Positions 25,200-37,716 of a stretch of 64,000 bases of DNA are shown here, one piece after another. The notes under the pieces are model-generated. The model was not told where the DNA came from, made no database searches, and saw nothing but the letters and a program-made list of their open reading frames with translations. Both the position numbers and the translations under genes were made by a program. How positions within the stretch are numbered: position 1 is the first letter of the stretch; each line of letters opens with the position of its first letter. The stretch spans positions 3,472,001 through 3,536,000 of the forward strand of contig NZ_CP017248.1 of NCBI RefSeq assembly GCF_001735805.1, written 5' to 3'. Source of the stretch: Streptomyces fodineus. GTDB taxonomy: Bacteria > Actinomycetota > Actinomycetes > Streptomycetales > Streptomycetaceae.

Positions 25200-26420
25200 A
25201 TGACCCGCGCACTCCCCCGCCCCCACCGCGACGACGTGCGGATCGCCGTGGGCGGTCTGCTCGGCGGGGTGCTGCTGTGGCTGCTCGGGATCCATCCGCG
25301 CGTGCCCTCGAACCCGCTCGTGCTGTGGTCCGCACCCTGGGCACCGCTGGTGCCGCTCGCCCTGACCGCTGCCTGTGAGCCGCTGCGCCGCATCCGGCCC
25401 CGGCTCGGCCTGGCGGTCGGCACGCTCGCGCTGACCCTGGACACGATGACGCTCGGCAGCATCGTCACCGTCGTGCTGTACACCGACCTGATGTACGCGG
25501 CCGTCCTGTACGGCACGGCCTCCTCCGCCCGCCGCATCCCCTGGATCACCGGGCTGCTGACGGTCCTCGGCGGAGTGGTACCGGCCGCTCTCTGGCGCGA
25601 TCCGCAGGCGCTGCTGATCGGGGTCGGCGTCGGCGTGGTCGCGCTGGCGCCCGCCGCGACCGGCTGGGTGGTGCGCAACCACCGCGATGCCGCCGAGGCC
25701 GCCCGGCTGCGCGCCGAACAGACCGCGCTGCTGGCCGAGATGGACCGCGCGCAGGCGGTCACCGCCGAACGGGCCCGGATGGCACGAGAGTTGCACGACA
25801 TGGTCGCCAACCACCTGTCCGCGATCGCCATTCACTCCACGGCCGCGCTGTCGCTGGACGATCCGGGGACCTCCCGGGACGCGCTCGGCGTGATCCGGGA
25901 GAACAGCGTGGCGGGGCTGGCCGAGATGCGGCGGCTGATCGGGATCCTGCGGGACAGCAGCGGCGACCTGGAGCCGGCCGCGACACCGACGCTCGACGGC
26001 CTGGCCACGCTCGTCGAGGGCGCCCGCGCCAACGGCCTGGACGTGCGCCTTCAGGACGGGCACGGCCGGGTGCCCGCGCCGGTCGAGCTGGCCGCGTACC
26101 GGATCGTGCAGGAGTCGCTGACCAACGCGCTCAAGCACGCGGCGCCGGGGCCCGTCCGGGTCACCCTCGGGCAGACCGACGGCGCCCTGCGCGTCGAGGT
26201 CACCAGCCCCTACCGGCCCGGTGACACCCCGCGCGCCCCCGGCTCGGGCTCCGGGCTGACCGGGATGCGGGAGCGGGCGACGCTGCTCGGCGGCACTTTC
26301 GCGGCCGGGGCGAAGGCCGGCCTGTGGACCGTACGCGCCACATTCCCCCTCACCGAATCCGAGACCGAAGCCCGGCCCCAGGCCCATGCCCAGACCCAAG
26401 CCCAAGGAGACCCGACGTGA
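25200..26420 (+). CDS. chiS: Sensor histidine kinase ChiS
   Basis: A 406-residue NarX/DesK-type kinase. About five to six transmembrane helices occupy residues 12-160. The HisKA_3 dimerisation helix contains the phospho-acceptor in ERARMARELHDMVANHLSAI near residue 200. A HATPase region follows with VQESLTNALKHA and GSGLTGMRERA. The adjacent regulator and chitinase genes match the chiS-chiR-chiC arrangement known in S. coelicolor and other streptomycetes, where it activates chitinase expression. The stop codon overlaps the regulator start (GTGA). The ATG start lacks a clear ribosome-binding site. Confidence 0.85.
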   Translation: MTRALPRPHRDDVRIAVGGLLGGVLLWLLGIHPRVPSNPLVLWSAPWAPLVPLALTAACEPLRRIRPRLGLAVGTLALTLDTMTLGSIVTVVLYTDLMYAAVLYGTASSARRIPWITGLLTVLGGVVPAALWRDPQALLIGVGVGVVALAPAATGWVVRNHRDAAEAARLRAEQTALLAEMDRAQAVTAERARMARELHDMVANHLSAIAIHSTAALSLDDPGTSRDALGVIRENSVAGLAEMRRLIGILRDSSGDLEPAATPTLDGLATLVEGARANGLDVRLQDGHGRVPAPVELAAYRIVQESLTNALKHAAPGPVRVTLGQTDGALRVEVTSPYRPGDTPRAPGSGSGLTGMRERATLLGGTFAAGAKAGLWTVRATFPLTESETEARPQAHAQTQAQGDPT

Positions 26421-27058
26421 TCCGTGTCCTCGTCGCCGAGGACCAGTCCGCCGTCCGCGCCGGACTCGTCCTGATCCTGCGCAGCGCGCCCGACATCGAG
26501 GTGGTCGGCGAGGCGGCGGACGGTGAGCGGGCGGTGGAGCTGGCCCGGGAGCTCGGGCCGGACCTCGTGCTGATGGACGTACAGATGCCGCGCCTGGACG
26601 GGGTGTCGGCGACCCGGCGGATCGTCGCCGAACGGCTCGCGGACGTCCTCGTGCTGACCACCTTCGACCTGGACGAGTACGTCTTCGGGGCGTTGCGGGC
26701 CGGAGCCGCGGGGTTCCTGCTGAAGAACGCCGAGGCGAAGGACCTGGTGACGGCCGTCCGCACGGTGGCGCGCGGGGAGGGCATCGTCGCGCCGGCCGTG
26801 ACCCGGCGGCTGATCGCCGAGTTCGCGGCGGGGCCGGTGCGCGAGACGAGCCCCGATCCGGCCGTGCTGGACGGGCTGACCCGGCGCGAGCGCGAGGTGC
26901 TGTCCTGTGTCGGCCAAGGGCTGTCGAACGCCGAGATCGCCGAGCGGCTGCGGATGGCGGAGGGCACGGTGAAGACGCACGTCAGCCGGTTGCTGGCCAA
27001 GCTGGAGCTGCGCAGCCGGGTCCAAGCGGCCGTGCTGGCACGGGAATTGGGAATCTGA
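26417..27058 (+). CDS. chiR: Response regulator ChiR (NarL/FixJ family)
   Basis: A 213-residue regulator. The receiver domain (residues 1-120) has the acidic pair in VLVAEDQ, phospho-acceptor Asp in LVLMDVQMPRLDG near residue 54, and Lys in FLLKNAEAKDL near residue 104. The LuxR-type helix-turn-helix is at about 145-205: LTRREREVLSCVGQGLSNAE and then GTVKTHVSRLLAKL. It is coupled to the kinase by a 4-bp overlap, with AAGGAGA upstream of the GTG. It is predicted to act at the chitinase promoter 129 bp downstream, which carries two 12-bp direct repeats. Confidence 0.87.
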   Translation: MIRVLVAEDQSAVRAGLVLILRSAPDIEVVGEAADGERAVELARELGPDLVLMDVQMPRLDGVSATRRIVAERLADVLVLTTFDLDEYVFGALRAGAAGFLLKNAEAKDLVTAVRTVARGEGIVAPAVTRRLIAEFAAGPVRETSPDPAVLDGLTRREREVLSCVGQGLSNAEIAERLRMAEGTVKTHVSRLLAKLELRSRVQAAVLARELGI

Positions 27059-27074
27059 CGGCGCTCCGGGAAAT

Positions 27075-27107
27075 TGGTCCAGACCTATTGACCGGTGGTC
27101 CAGACCT
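27075..27107 (+). promoter_or_regulatory. chi-type direct repeats (two copies of TGGTCCAGACCT)
   Basis: Two identical 12-bp copies at 27075-27086 and 27096-27107, start-to-start distance 21 bp, flank and overlap the -35 box of chiC. The same 12-bp repeat pair is established in Streptomyces chitinase promoters, where it mediates chitin induction and glucose repression. Confidence 0.9.
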
Positions 27108-27116
27108 TTCTACTCT
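27088..27116 (+). promoter_or_regulatory. chiC promoter
   Basis: TTGACC at 27088-27093 and TACTCT at 27111-27116 are separated by exactly 17 bp. The -35 lies between the direct repeats, and the second repeat fills most of the spacer. Confidence 0.75.
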
Positions 27117-27187
27117 CACAGCACCGTGGGCGTGAAGGCTCAGTCATGCCCCTGACATCCCCACTCCCTCTCACGAGGAGGCGCAGC

Positions 27188-29008
<1,821 letters not shown>

Positions 29009-29022
29009 GACCCGAAAGCGTC

Positions 29023-29469
29023 CTAAGCGACGTTGACGCGCTGACCGGGCGGGGCTGCCTCCAGCCACGCGAGAAATCCGGTCAGCGCGTCTTCGCTCAT
29101 GGCGAGTTCGAGGCGGGTGCCCCGATGGGTACAGGCGAGGACCACCGCGTCGGAGAGCAGCGCCAGCTCCTCCTCACCCTCGGGCAGCCGGCGGCCGGCC
29201 ACCTCGATGGCGGCGCGCTCCAAAGTGCGGCGCGGGCGGAAGGCGTAGGAGAAGACGCGGTACCACTCGATGCGGTCGCCGTTGTAGCGGGCGACGCCGT
29301 AGGACCAGCCCTTGCCGCTGGCGTCCGGTTTCTCGGCCACGTCCCAGCGCAGGGAACAGTCGAAGGTCCCGCCGGAGCGCTGGATGAGCCTGCGGCGCAG
29401 CCCGAACAGGAACAGTCCCGCCACCACGAGCGCGACCACGATCCCGCACACAGTCAGAGCGAGGACCAT
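29023..29469 (-). CDS. DUF2550 family membrane protein
   Basis: A 148-residue protein with one N-terminal transmembrane helix (VLALTVCGIVVALVVAGLFL) followed by a cytoplasmic PH-like domain of about 110 residues, containing GGTFDCSLRWD and YGVARYNGDRIEWYRVFSY. This matches the DUF2550 family, which sits beside the atp operon in actinobacteria. The function is unknown. The ATG at 29469 is selected since AGGAGG lies 9 nt upstream. A GTG two codons earlier is too close to it. It is convergent with chiC and downstream of the atp terminator. Confidence 0.88.
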   Translation of the reverse strand: MVLALTVCGIVVALVVAGLFLFGLRRRLIQRSGGTFDCSLRWDVAEKPDASGKGWSYGVARYNGDRIEWYRVFSYAFRPRRTLERAAIEVAGRRLPEGEEELALLSDAVVLACTHRGTRLELAMSEDALTGFLAWLEAAPPGQRVNVA

Positions 29470-29529
29470 CGGCACCGACCTCCTCGTCTCCTAGGAACTG
29501 CTTCTGTTACTGAGTAATGAAACGGAAAA

Positions 29530-29591
29530 AACACCCACATCTGCCTCAGCCGCGACCGGCACCGGATTGCTCCGGGCCGGCCGCGGCTGAG
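29530..29591 (-). terminator. atp operon terminator
   Basis: CTCAGCCGCG at 29545-29554 and CGCGGCTGAG at 29582-29591 form a 10-bp stem enclosing an inner CCGG/CCGG helix. On the minus strand the stem is followed after about 10 nt by a run of six T. It lies 28 nt downstream of the atpC stop codon. Confidence 0.8.
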
Positions 29592-29619
29592 TGACGTCAT
29601 ACGGCAGCCGTGCGTGGGC

Positions 29620-29994
29620 TCAGCGCGCCGCCGCCGCACGCAGGCGGACGTCTGCGCGACGCTCGGCGGCGGCGTCGCCCTCCGCCTTCGCCCGCTCCAG
29701 TTCCCGCTCCGTGCGCTGGACATCGATCTCGTCCGACAGCTCGGCGATCTCGGCCAGCAGGGACAGCTTGTCGTCCGCGAACGAGATGAAACCGCCGTGC
29801 ACCGCGGCGACGACCGTTCCACCATCACTCGTACGGATGGTCACCGGGCCCGACTCCAGCACACCGAGCAGCGGCTGGTGACCGGGCATGACGCCGATGT
29901 CGCCGGACGTGGTGCGCGCGACGACCAGGGTGGCCTCACCGGACCAGACCTGGCGGTCGGCGGCGACCAGCTCGACGTGCAGCTCAGCAGCCAA
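29620..29994 (-). CDS. atpC: F1Fo ATP synthase epsilon subunit
   Basis: A 124-residue central-stalk subunit that couples rotation and regulates hydrolysis. The N-terminal beta-sandwich holds VWSGEATLVVARTTSGDIGVMPGHQPLL near residue 15, and the C-terminal helical arm (about 85-124) is rich in Glu, Arg and Ala. The start is TTG, with GAGGAG 6 nt upstream. It is the last gene of the operon and is separated from atpD by 111 bp containing two hairpins, unlike the tight spacing of atpG-atpD. Confidence 0.95.
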   Translation of the reverse strand: MAAELHVELVAADRQVWSGEATLVVARTTSGDIGVMPGHQPLLGVLESGPVTIRTSDGGTVVAAVHGGFISFADDKLSLLAEIAELSDEIDVQRTERELERAKAEGDAAAERRADVRLRAAAAR

Positions 29995-30061
29995 GGGTGG
30001 CTCCTCGGGTCACCACCCGGCGGTTCTGCCGGGTGTTGGGGTCAATTCTAGTGGGCGTGGA

Positions 30062-30105
30062 TGAGGGGGCGGGACGCACCCCGCCCCCTCACGAACTCAA
30101 GGAGT

Positions 30106-30107
<2 letters not shown>
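30062..30107 (-). other. Intra-operon hairpins between atpD and atpC
   Basis: TGAGGGGGCGGG at 30062-30073 and CCCGCCCCCTCA at 30080-30091 make a perfect 12-bp stem with a 6-nt loop. A second small hairpin, GAACTC/GAGTTC with a 3-nt loop, overlaps the atpD stop codon. They could attenuate or stabilise the mRNA. Confidence 0.65.
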
Positions 30108-31542
<1,435 letters not shown>

Positions 31543-32460
31543 TTATCGGTCACTCCCCGCGGTCGCGTCGGCCAGGGCGCTCGCGCCACCGACGATCTCG
31601 CTGATTTCCTGGGTGATGTCGGCCTGGCGGGCCGCGTTGGCAAGCCGGGTGAGGTTCTCGATGAGCTCACCGGCGTTGTCGGTGGCCGACTTCATCGCGC
31701 GCCGCGTGGCGGCGTGCTTCGAAGCGGCCGACTGGAGCAGCGCGTTGTAGATACGGCTCTCCACGTACCGCGGCAGCAGGGCGTCGAGGACGTCCTCCGC
31801 CGAGGGCTCGAAGTCGTACAGCGGGAGGATCTCCCCCTTGGGGTGAGCCTCCTCGGCGACCTCTTCGAGGCGCAGCGGCAGCAGCCGGGCGTCCAGCGCC
31901 GTCTGCGTCATCATCGAGACGAACTCGGTGAAGACGATGTGGAGTTCGTCCACACCGCCCTGGGCCGTGTCCTTCTCGATGGCCTCGATCAGGGGCGCCG
32001 CGACCTTCTTGGCGTCCGCGTACGTCGGCTCGTCCGTGAAGCCCGTCCACGACTCCGCGACCTTGCGCTCACGGAAGTTGTAGTGGGCGACACCGCGCCG
32101 GCCGACGATGTACGTGTCGACCTGCTTGCCGTCGCGCTCCAGGCGCTCGGTCAGCTGCTCCGCCGTCTTGATGGCGTTGGAGTTGAAGGCGCCTGCGAGG
32201 CCACGGTCGCTCGTGAGGAGCAGGACCGCGGCACGGGTCGGGTTCTCCGCCTCCGTGGTGAGCGGGTGCTTGGTGTTCGAGCCGGTCCCGACCGCCGTGA
32301 CCGCGCGCGTCAGCTCGGTCGCGTACGGCGTGGAGGCCGCCACCTTGCGCTGCGCCTTGACGACGCGCGAGGCGGCGATCATCTCCATCGCCTTGGTGAT
32401 CTTCTTGGTCGCGCTGACGGATCGGATGCGACGCTTGTAGACCCGGAGCTGGGCTCCCAT
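31543..32460 (-). CDS. atpG: F1Fo ATP synthase gamma subunit
   Basis: A 305-residue rotor shaft subunit. The N-terminal helix reads [20 protein letters not shown] and continues [15 protein letters not shown]. The C-terminal helix has [21 protein letters not shown] and [20 protein letters not shown]. The central Rossmann-like part includes [14 protein letters not shown]. It lies between atpA (21-bp gap) and atpD. The sequence is slightly longer than E. coli gamma owing to an actinobacterial insertion in the middle region. Confidence 0.97.
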   Translation of the reverse strand: MGAQLRVYKRRIRSVSATKKITKAMEMIAASRVVKAQRKVAASTPYATELTRAVTAVGTGSNTKHPLTTEAENPTRAAVLLLTSDRGLAGAFNSNAIKTAEQLTERLERDGKQVDTYIVGRRGVAHYNFRERKVAESWTGFTDEPTYADAKKVAAPLIEAIEKDTAQGGVDELHIVFTEFVSMMTQTALDARLLPLRLEEVAEEAHPKGEILPLYDFEPSAEDVLDALLPRYVESRIYNALLQSAASKHAATRRAMKSATDNAGELIENLTRLANAARQADITQEISEIVGGASALADATAGSDR

Positions 32461-32481
32461 GAGTCAGGTCCCTTCCTTACG

Positions 32482-34074
32482 TCACTTGGCGGCAGCGGCA
32501 GGAACGTCCTCGCCGAGCAGCTTGCCGTCGCTCGTCTCGAACTGCTTCTTGAACTCCGCCACGGCGTCGTCGATCGCCTGGATCGTGTCGTCCGACATCT
32601 TCGCGCCCTCCTTGATGGAGGTCATCAGGCCCTGGTGCTTCCGGTGCAGGAAGTCGATCAGTTCCTTCTCGAAGCGGCGGATGTCGGCGACCGGGACGTC
32701 GTCCATACGGCCGTTGGTGCCGGCCCAGACGGAGACGACCTGGTCCTCGGTGGCCATCGGCTGGTACTGGTCCTGCTTCAGCAGCTCGACCATGCGCGAA
32801 CCGCGCTCCAGCTGCGCCTTCGAGGCCGCGTCCAGGTCGGAACCGAAGGCGGCGAACGCCTCCAGCTCACGGAACTGGGCGAGGTCCACGCGGAGGCGGC
32901 CGGAGACCTGGCGCATCGCCTTGTGCTGGGCGCTGCCACCGACTCGGGAGACGGAGATACCGACGTTCAGCGCGGGACGCTGACCGGCGTTGAACAGGTC
33001 CGACTCCAGGAAGCACTGGCCGTCGGTGATGGAGATGACGTTGGTCGGGATGAACGCCGAGACGTCGTTGGCCTTGGTCTCGACGATCGGCAGACCGGTC
33101 ATCGAACCGGCGCCCATGTCGTCGGAGAGCTTGGCGCAGCGCTCCAGCAGCCGGGAGTGCAGGTAGAAGACGTCACCCGGGTAGGCCTCACGGCCCGGCG
33201 GGCGGCGCAGCAGCAGCGACACGGCGCGATAGGCGTCGGCCTGCTTCGACAGGTCGTCGAAGATGATCAGGACGTGCTTGCCCTCGTACATCCACTGCTG
33301 GCCGATGGCCGAACCGGTGTACGGCGCCAGGTACTTGAAGCCGGCCGGGTCGGACGCCGGGGCGGCGACGATGGTCGTGTACTCCAGGGCGCCGTTCTCC
33401 TCCAGCGCGCGGCGCACGCCGGCGATGGTGGAGCCCTTCTGGCCGATGGCGACGTAGATGCAGCGGACCTGCTTCTTCGGGTCGCCGGTGCGCCAGTTGT
33501 CGCGCTGGTTGATGATCGTGTCGACGGCCAGGGCGGTCTTGCCGGTCTGGCGGTCACCGATGATCAGCTGACGCTGACCACGGCCGATCGGGGTCATCGC
33601 GTCGACGGCCTTGTAGCCGGTCTCCATCGGCTCGTGCACCGACTTGCGCTGCATGACCGTGGGGGCCTGCAGTTCCAGCGCACGGCGGCCGGACGTCTCG
33701 ATCTCGCCGAGGCCGTCGATCGGGTTGCCGAGCGGGTCGACGACGCGGCCGAGGTAGCCCTCGCCGACCGCCACGGAGAGGACCTCACCGGTACGCGTGA
33801 CCGGCTGACCCTCCTCGATGCCGCTGAACTCACCGAGGACGATGGCACCGATCTCGCGCTCCTCGAGGTTGAGGGCGAGGCCGAGGGTGCCGTCCTCGAA
33901 CTTCAGCAGTTCGTTGGCCATGGCCGAGGGAAGACCCTCGATCTTCGCGATGCCGTCGCCGGCAAGGGTGACCGTACCGACCTCCTCGCGCGAGGCCGCG
34001 TCCGGCTTGTACGACTGGACGAAGTTCTCCAGCGCGTCCCGGATCTCCTCCGGCCGGATCGTGAGCTCCGCCAT
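32482..34074 (-). CDS. atpA: F1Fo ATP synthase alpha subunit
   Basis: A 530-residue non-catalytic nucleotide-binding subunit. The P-loop GDRQTGKT is near residue 172, and the signature [17 protein letters not shown] is near residue 365. The Arg finger region VGISVSRVG is intact. The ATG at 34074 begins [18 protein letters not shown], as in other actinobacteria. Residues about 515-530 form a short C-terminal extension ending VPAAAAK, as seen in actinobacterial alpha. It is preceded by a 130-bp gap with three hairpins after atpH. Confidence 0.97.
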   Translation of the reverse strand: MAELTIRPEEIRDALENFVQSYKPDAASREEVGTVTLAGDGIAKIEGLPSAMANELLKFEDGTLGLALNLEEREIGAIVLGEFSGIEEGQPVTRTGEVLSVAVGEGYLGRVVDPLGNPIDGLGEIETSGRRALELQAPTVMQRKSVHEPMETGYKAVDAMTPIGRGQRQLIIGDRQTGKTALAVDTIINQRDNWRTGDPKKQVRCIYVAIGQKGSTIAGVRRALEENGALEYTTIVAAPASDPAGFKYLAPYTGSAIGQQWMYEGKHVLIIFDDLSKQADAYRAVSLLLRRPPGREAYPGDVFYLHSRLLERCAKLSDDMGAGSMTGLPIVETKANDVSAFIPTNVISITDGQCFLESDLFNAGQRPALNVGISVSRVGGSAQHKAMRQVSGRLRVDLAQFRELEAFAAFGSDLDAASKAQLERGSRMVELLKQDQYQPMATEDQVVSVWAGTNGRMDDVPVADIRRFEKELIDFLHRKHQGLMTSIKEGAKMSDDTIQAIDDAVAEFKKQFETSDGKLLGEDVPAAAAK

Positions 34075-34115
34075 CTGGGTTCCCTGCTCTCCTTGTTGGG
34101 CCCGAAGTTTCACTT

Positions 34116-34177
34116 GGGGGGGATGGGGACTCCCCCCTGTAAGAGGTGAATCCTCTGCACGGCCCAACCAGGGCCGT
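34116..34177 (-). other. Cluster of three hairpins between atpH and atpA
   Basis: A G-run/C-run hairpin (34116-34137), AGAGG/CCTCT (34142-34156) and a perfect 7-bp ACGGCCC/GGGCCGT stem with 5-nt loop (34159-34177) lie in the 130-bp leader before the atpA start. They may influence mRNA processing or atpA translation. Confidence 0.5.
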
Positions 34178-34204
34178 AATTGCGTACTGCTTTTTGAGTT
34201 GCTG

Positions 34205-35020
34205 CTAGCTCGCCATGCGGCGGGCGGCGTCGTCCAGCCGGTCCGCGAGGGAGCCGTTGATGACCTCGTCACCGACCTGCACCCGGATGCCGCCGATCAC
34301 CTCGGGGTCCACGTCCAGGTTGAGGTGCATCCGCCGGCCGTAGAGCTTGGCGAGGGCGGCGCCGAGGCGCTGCTTCTGGCCGTCGCCCAGCGGCACCGCC
34401 GAGGTGACGACGGCGACCATGCGATCCCGGCGCTCGGCGGCGAGCTTGGACAGGGACTCCAGTCCCGCTTCCAGGCTACGTCCACGCGGCGCGGTCACAA
34501 GGCGCGTCACCAGACGCTCGGTGACCGGCTTGGCCCGTCCGCCGAGCAGCCGGTGCAGCAGCTCGGTCTTGGCGGCCGGGCCGGCGGCACGGTCGGTCAG
34601 CGCGGCGCGCAGCTCGGTGCTGGAGGAGACGATCCGGCCGAACCGGAACAGCTCGTCCTCGGCGTCGTCGAGCGTGCTCGTCCGCTCCGCGGCCGTGAGG
34701 TCGGCCATGTTGGCCAGCTCCTCCAGCGCGTCCACCAGGTCGCGGGGCTGCGACCAGCGGGAGCGCGCCATTCCGGCCACCAGGTCGGCGGTGGGCCCGC
34801 TGACCTGGCCACCGATCAGTCGCTGGACCAGCTGCGCCTTGGCCTCTGCGGGCTGCGCCGGGTCGGTGAGGACCCGGCGCAGGCCGGCCTCGCGGTCGAG
34901 CAGCGCGGTGACGGCCGCCAGCTCGTCCGCGAGCGATGCGGCGTCCACGGACGTGGAGTCCGTCAGCGCGTCGAGACGCTCACGTGCGGCTGCCAGGGCC
35001 TCGCGGCTCGCTCCGTTCAT
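34205..35020 (-). CDS. atpH: F1Fo ATP synthase delta subunit
   Basis: A 271-residue peripheral-stalk subunit joining b to the top of F1. It is about 95 residues longer than E. coli delta, as known for Streptomyces. The N-terminal part (residues 1-95) is an extra helical segment, and residues about 95-271 correspond to canonical delta, ending with [20 protein letters not shown] near residue 238. Its ATG overlaps the atpF stop codon (ATGA). In mycobacteria b and delta are fused. Here they remain separate. Confidence 0.95.
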   Translation of the reverse strand: MNGASREALAAARERLDALTDSTSVDAASLADELAAVTALLDREAGLRRVLTDPAQPAEAKAQLVQRLIGGQVSGPTADLVAGMARSRWSQPRDLVDALEELANMADLTAAERTSTLDDAEDELFRFGRIVSSSTELRAALTDRAAGPAAKTELLHRLLGGRAKPVTERLVTRLVTAPRGRSLEAGLESLSKLAAERRDRMVAVVTSAVPLGDGQKQRLGAALAKLYGRRMHLNLDVDPEVIGGIRVQVGDEVINGSLADRLDDAARRMAS

Positions 35021-35565
35021 CGCGTGGCCTCGGCCTTCTCCTCGAGCTCGTCGAGGAAGCGGTCGATCACACGGCTCTGGCGGGCGTGGTCCTCGAGGGA
35101 CTCGCCGACGAGCTTGCCGGCCAGTTCGGTGGCGAGCTTGCCGACGTCCTGACGCAGCGTCTGCGCGGCGGCCTTGCGGTCGGCCTCGATCTGGGCGTGA
35201 CCGGCGGTGACGATCTCCTCGCGCTGCCGCTGGCCCTCGGCCCGCATCTCGGCGATGAGCGCGGCACCCTGCTCCTGCGCCTCCTGGCGCAGGCGCGCGG
35301 CCTCGTGCCGGGCCTCGGCGAGCTGAGCCTTGTACTGCTCAAGGACGCTCGCGGCCTCCACCTTCATGGCGTCGGCCTCTTCGATACCGCCTTCGATCGC
35401 CGCGCGGCGCTCCTCCAGAACCTTGTTGATGTTCGGAAGCAGCTTCTTCCAGAAGAAGAAGAACACGATGGCGAAGGCGATGGTGCCGACGAGCAGCTCG
35501 GGCTTCTCGGGAACGAGCGGGTTCTGCTCGGTCTCGGCCGCCAGCTGTACCAGGTTGGCGATCAC
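35017..35565 (-). CDS. atpF: F1Fo ATP synthase b subunit
   Basis: A 182-residue peripheral-stalk subunit. One transmembrane helix (about residues 27-43, LVGTIAFAIVFFFFW) is followed by KKLLPNINKVLEERRAAIEGG and a long charged coiled coil. The start is GTG at 35565 with a modest AGG upstream. Spacing to atpE is 40 bp, and the stop overlaps atpH. The protein is typical of actinobacterial AtpF. Confidence 0.96.
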   Translation of the reverse strand: MIANLVQLAAETEQNPLVPEKPELLVGTIAFAIVFFFFWKKLLPNINKVLEERRAAIEGGIEEADAMKVEAASVLEQYKAQLAEARHEAARLRQEAQEQGAALIAEMRAEGQRQREEIVTAGHAQIEADRKAAAQTLRQDVGKLATELAGKLVGESLEDHARQSRVIDRFLDELEEKAEATR

Positions 35566-35605
35566 ATCAGTGCCTTTCGTCGAAACGTGTCGGTGGGTGG
35601 GCTAA

Positions 35606-36750
<1,145 letters not shown>

Positions 36751-36975
36751 CGCGGGCTCCTTCGGCGTGACGCATGGGTACGGCAACCTCGTTGTGTCGG
36801 CGCGGCGCAGGCCGCGGATCGGCACCGGACTTGGTGTTACGGATGTGGGGGCGGCTGAGGGGCATCGAGCCTCGCGATTGAGCAGGCGTCAGCTCAGGTG
36901 CCCGCGCCCGCGATGCCGCAGTTGGCACCGGACGATAGCAGGAGATCTCACAAGCCTTTATCCCGCCCCTACCCC

Positions 36976-37413
36976 TCACGGCTTCGGCCCTGTCTTCTCG
37001 GGCTTCTCACTCTTCGCGGAGTCCGGGTCGACGTAGAAGATCTTGGCCTTCATGTGCGCGCGAGCCTGCGCGGCCATCCACACGACGGTCGCGACGACGA
37101 GCGACACGGCGAACGTCTTCGCGTTGAAGAGAGAGGTGTCCTTGAAGACAGCGACGAAGATCAGGAGGAGCAGCAGCTGGGCGACGTAGAGCAGGAGGCC
37201 CATCATCTGGAACAGCTGCGGGAGCGTTTTTGCCGTCCACTGCAGCACGTACAGACCGATTCCCATGAACAGGATGGCCAGGACCGTGCCGACGGCCGCG
37301 CCGAGTGCGCCCTTGCCCCCCGCGACCCCGGCGCTCACGGCGACGGAGATCACGCCTGCGATCGCTGTGGGCACAGCGATCTGCAGAAGGTTCCGGGCGT
37401 CTTTGGACGGCAT
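36976..37413 (-). CDS. atpI: ATP synthase protein I
   Basis: A 145-residue membrane protein with four hydrophobic segments (about residues 13-30, 36-55, 70-90 and 97-115) and a charged C-terminus. Position as first gene of the operon and topology match AtpI, which assists c-ring assembly. Sequence conservation in this family is low. The ATG has GGAG 9 nt upstream. A 225-bp gap separates it from atpB, larger than other gaps in the operon, with no gene visible. Confidence 0.9.
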   Translation of the reverse strand: MPSKDARNLLQIAVPTAIAGVISVAVSAGVAGGKGALGAAVGTVLAILFMGIGLYVLQWTAKTLPQLFQMMGLLLYVAQLLLLLIFVAVFKDTSLFNAKTFAVSLVVATVVWMAAQARAHMKAKIFYVDPDSAKSEKPEKTGPKP

Positions 37414-37540
37414 GGCGGCAACTCCGCTTTCACAAGGGGGCAGGGTGTCGTCATGGACGAGCGTAGTCCCGGGCTGAGTGATCGAGACCTCACACCAATG
37501 GACCGTCGCACTACGGTCCTTCGGCTCTATCCCGGGTTCT

Positions 37541-37556
37541 CGTGAACCGTATCACA
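37541..37556. promoter_or_regulatory. Candidate Rex operator upstream of atpI
   Basis: On the minus strand TGTGA-TACGGT-TCACG matches the Rex consensus TGTGA-N6-TCACA at 9 of 10 half-site positions. It lies 128-143 bp upstream of atpI. Rex is the NADH/NAD+-sensing repressor of Streptomyces respiratory genes. The spacer TACGGT could itself be a -10 box. Confidence 0.6.
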
Positions 37557-37593
37557 AACTATTTGATGAGGTCTTTACCTGCTAGGTGTGCTT

Positions 37594-37617
37594 GCTGTCA
37601 CACATGAGAGTGACAGC
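37594..37617. promoter_or_regulatory. Second inverted repeat in the atp upstream region
   Basis: GCTGTCAC and GTGACAGC are perfect 8-bp arms separated by 8 bp, about 180-200 bp upstream of atpI. The 303-bp gap between the wecA-like stop and atpI start has no gene and is relatively AT-rich, as expected for the operon promoter region. Confidence 0.4.
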
Positions 37618-37716
37618 GCCCGTCTGTGCAGAAACCGGGCCCAGTTGTCTGGTATTAGGGGGCTTTGCTCCCCCATGAACGGGCAATGCTCTAGTCAGAT
37701 TCTTACCTTGAGTCGT

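Noticed and set aside
25049..25831. N-terminal extension of the membrane protein at 24515-25048
   Set aside because: It is antisense to the chiS coding sequence and lacks membrane or family features. A GTG with GGGGAG fits at 25048.
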